50,421 nt of DNA from Deltaproteobacteria bacterium. Lineage in GTDB: Bacteria > Desulfobacterota > Deferrisomatia > Deferrisomatales > JACRMM01. The notes below the pieces were generated by a model. The model made no database searches and was not told where the DNA came from. It worked only from the letters and a program-made list of their open reading frames with translations. Within the stretch, counting starts at the first letter, position 1. Each line of letters begins with the position of its first letter. Position numbers and translations under genes: made by a program. Shown here piece by piece: positions 50,318 through 50,421 of the stretch. The DNA lies in the NCBI GenBank assembly GCA_016214985.1, contig JACRMM010000054.1:1-50421 (forward strand), read 5' to 3'.

Positions 50318-50421
50318 TATCAGCTAGTTGAGAAGGCGCAGAGGGGCCTTGGCACTACACATTGGCTTCGTGCTCGGCGTTCGAGGGGCATCTGAGAGGT
50401 GCCTGACGCACCGTGCGGGGC

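Overview
The window is high-GC DNA (roughly two thirds G+C by eye), with densely packed genes, many GTG/TTG starts and frequent 4-bp stop/start overlaps. Gene content (CHASE4 hybrid kinase, degenerate HD-GYP-like protein, acetylene-hydratase-like molybdo/tungsto-enzyme, aldehyde:ferredoxin oxidoreductase, phenylphosphate-synthase-like dikinase, Agl/Glt-type TolQR machinery) fits an anaerobic member of the former Deltaproteobacteria (Desulfobacterota/Myxococcota side). That placement is inference; no rRNA or tRNA gene is visible.

Layout. 1-2805: accessory DNA with a 33-bp tandem repeat, a frameshifted DUF4160 gene beside DUF2442, an LprI-like secreted protein and an AT-richer orphan. 2992-7778 (minus strand): degenerate HD-GYP-like protein, response regulator and CHASE4/PAS hybrid histidine kinase. 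7779-8514: non-coding, with imperfect repeats. 8515-10275: DUF2339-type membrane protein. 10481-14758: MarR repressor with a palindromic operator and a heterodimeric ABC exporter with one degenerate ATP site.

14752-30188 is the most interesting stretch. It holds an acetylene-hydratase-like W/Mo enzyme behind a structured leader, a HAD hydrolase, two LysR regulators facing LysR boxes, a Tm-1-like/UPF0261 protein, a two-subunit dikinase resembling phenylphosphate synthase PpsA+PpsB, two small dimeric-barrel proteins (one an internal duplication with mosaic base composition), an HD hydrolase, a MoaD/ThiS-like carrier, an aldehyde:ferredoxin oxidoreductase, a PaaK-like CoA ligase and a 60-residue partner. 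Read together this looks like an undescribed anaerobic catabolic pathway: activation by phosphorylation, W/Mo redox or hydration chemistry, aldehyde oxidation, then CoA activation. The carboxylase expected for the phenol pathway is absent from the window. The substrate is unknown.

30469-33465 holds housekeeping and hypothetical genes (Nudix, DUF1848, CPBP protease, YkgJ-type). 33600-46109 is one long plus-strand operon: OmpA-like/YfaP-like protein, coiled-coil protein, three TPR proteins (two of them lipoproteins), a small exported protein, TolQ/ExbB, two ExbD/TolR (one lacking the membrane Asp), a TonB/AgmX-type transducer with an approximately 150-residue Gly-rich linker, and a HEAT-repeat protein. 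It resembles an envelope-spanning proton-driven machine related to Myxococcus Agl/Glt.

46239-50421 is decaying mobile DNA: hicA with a nonsense-bearing hicB, an IS1634-family element with recognisable inverted repeats, the 3' remnant of a group II intron (maturase C-terminus with a nonsense codon, intact domains V and VI) and a truncated alpha/beta hydrolase.
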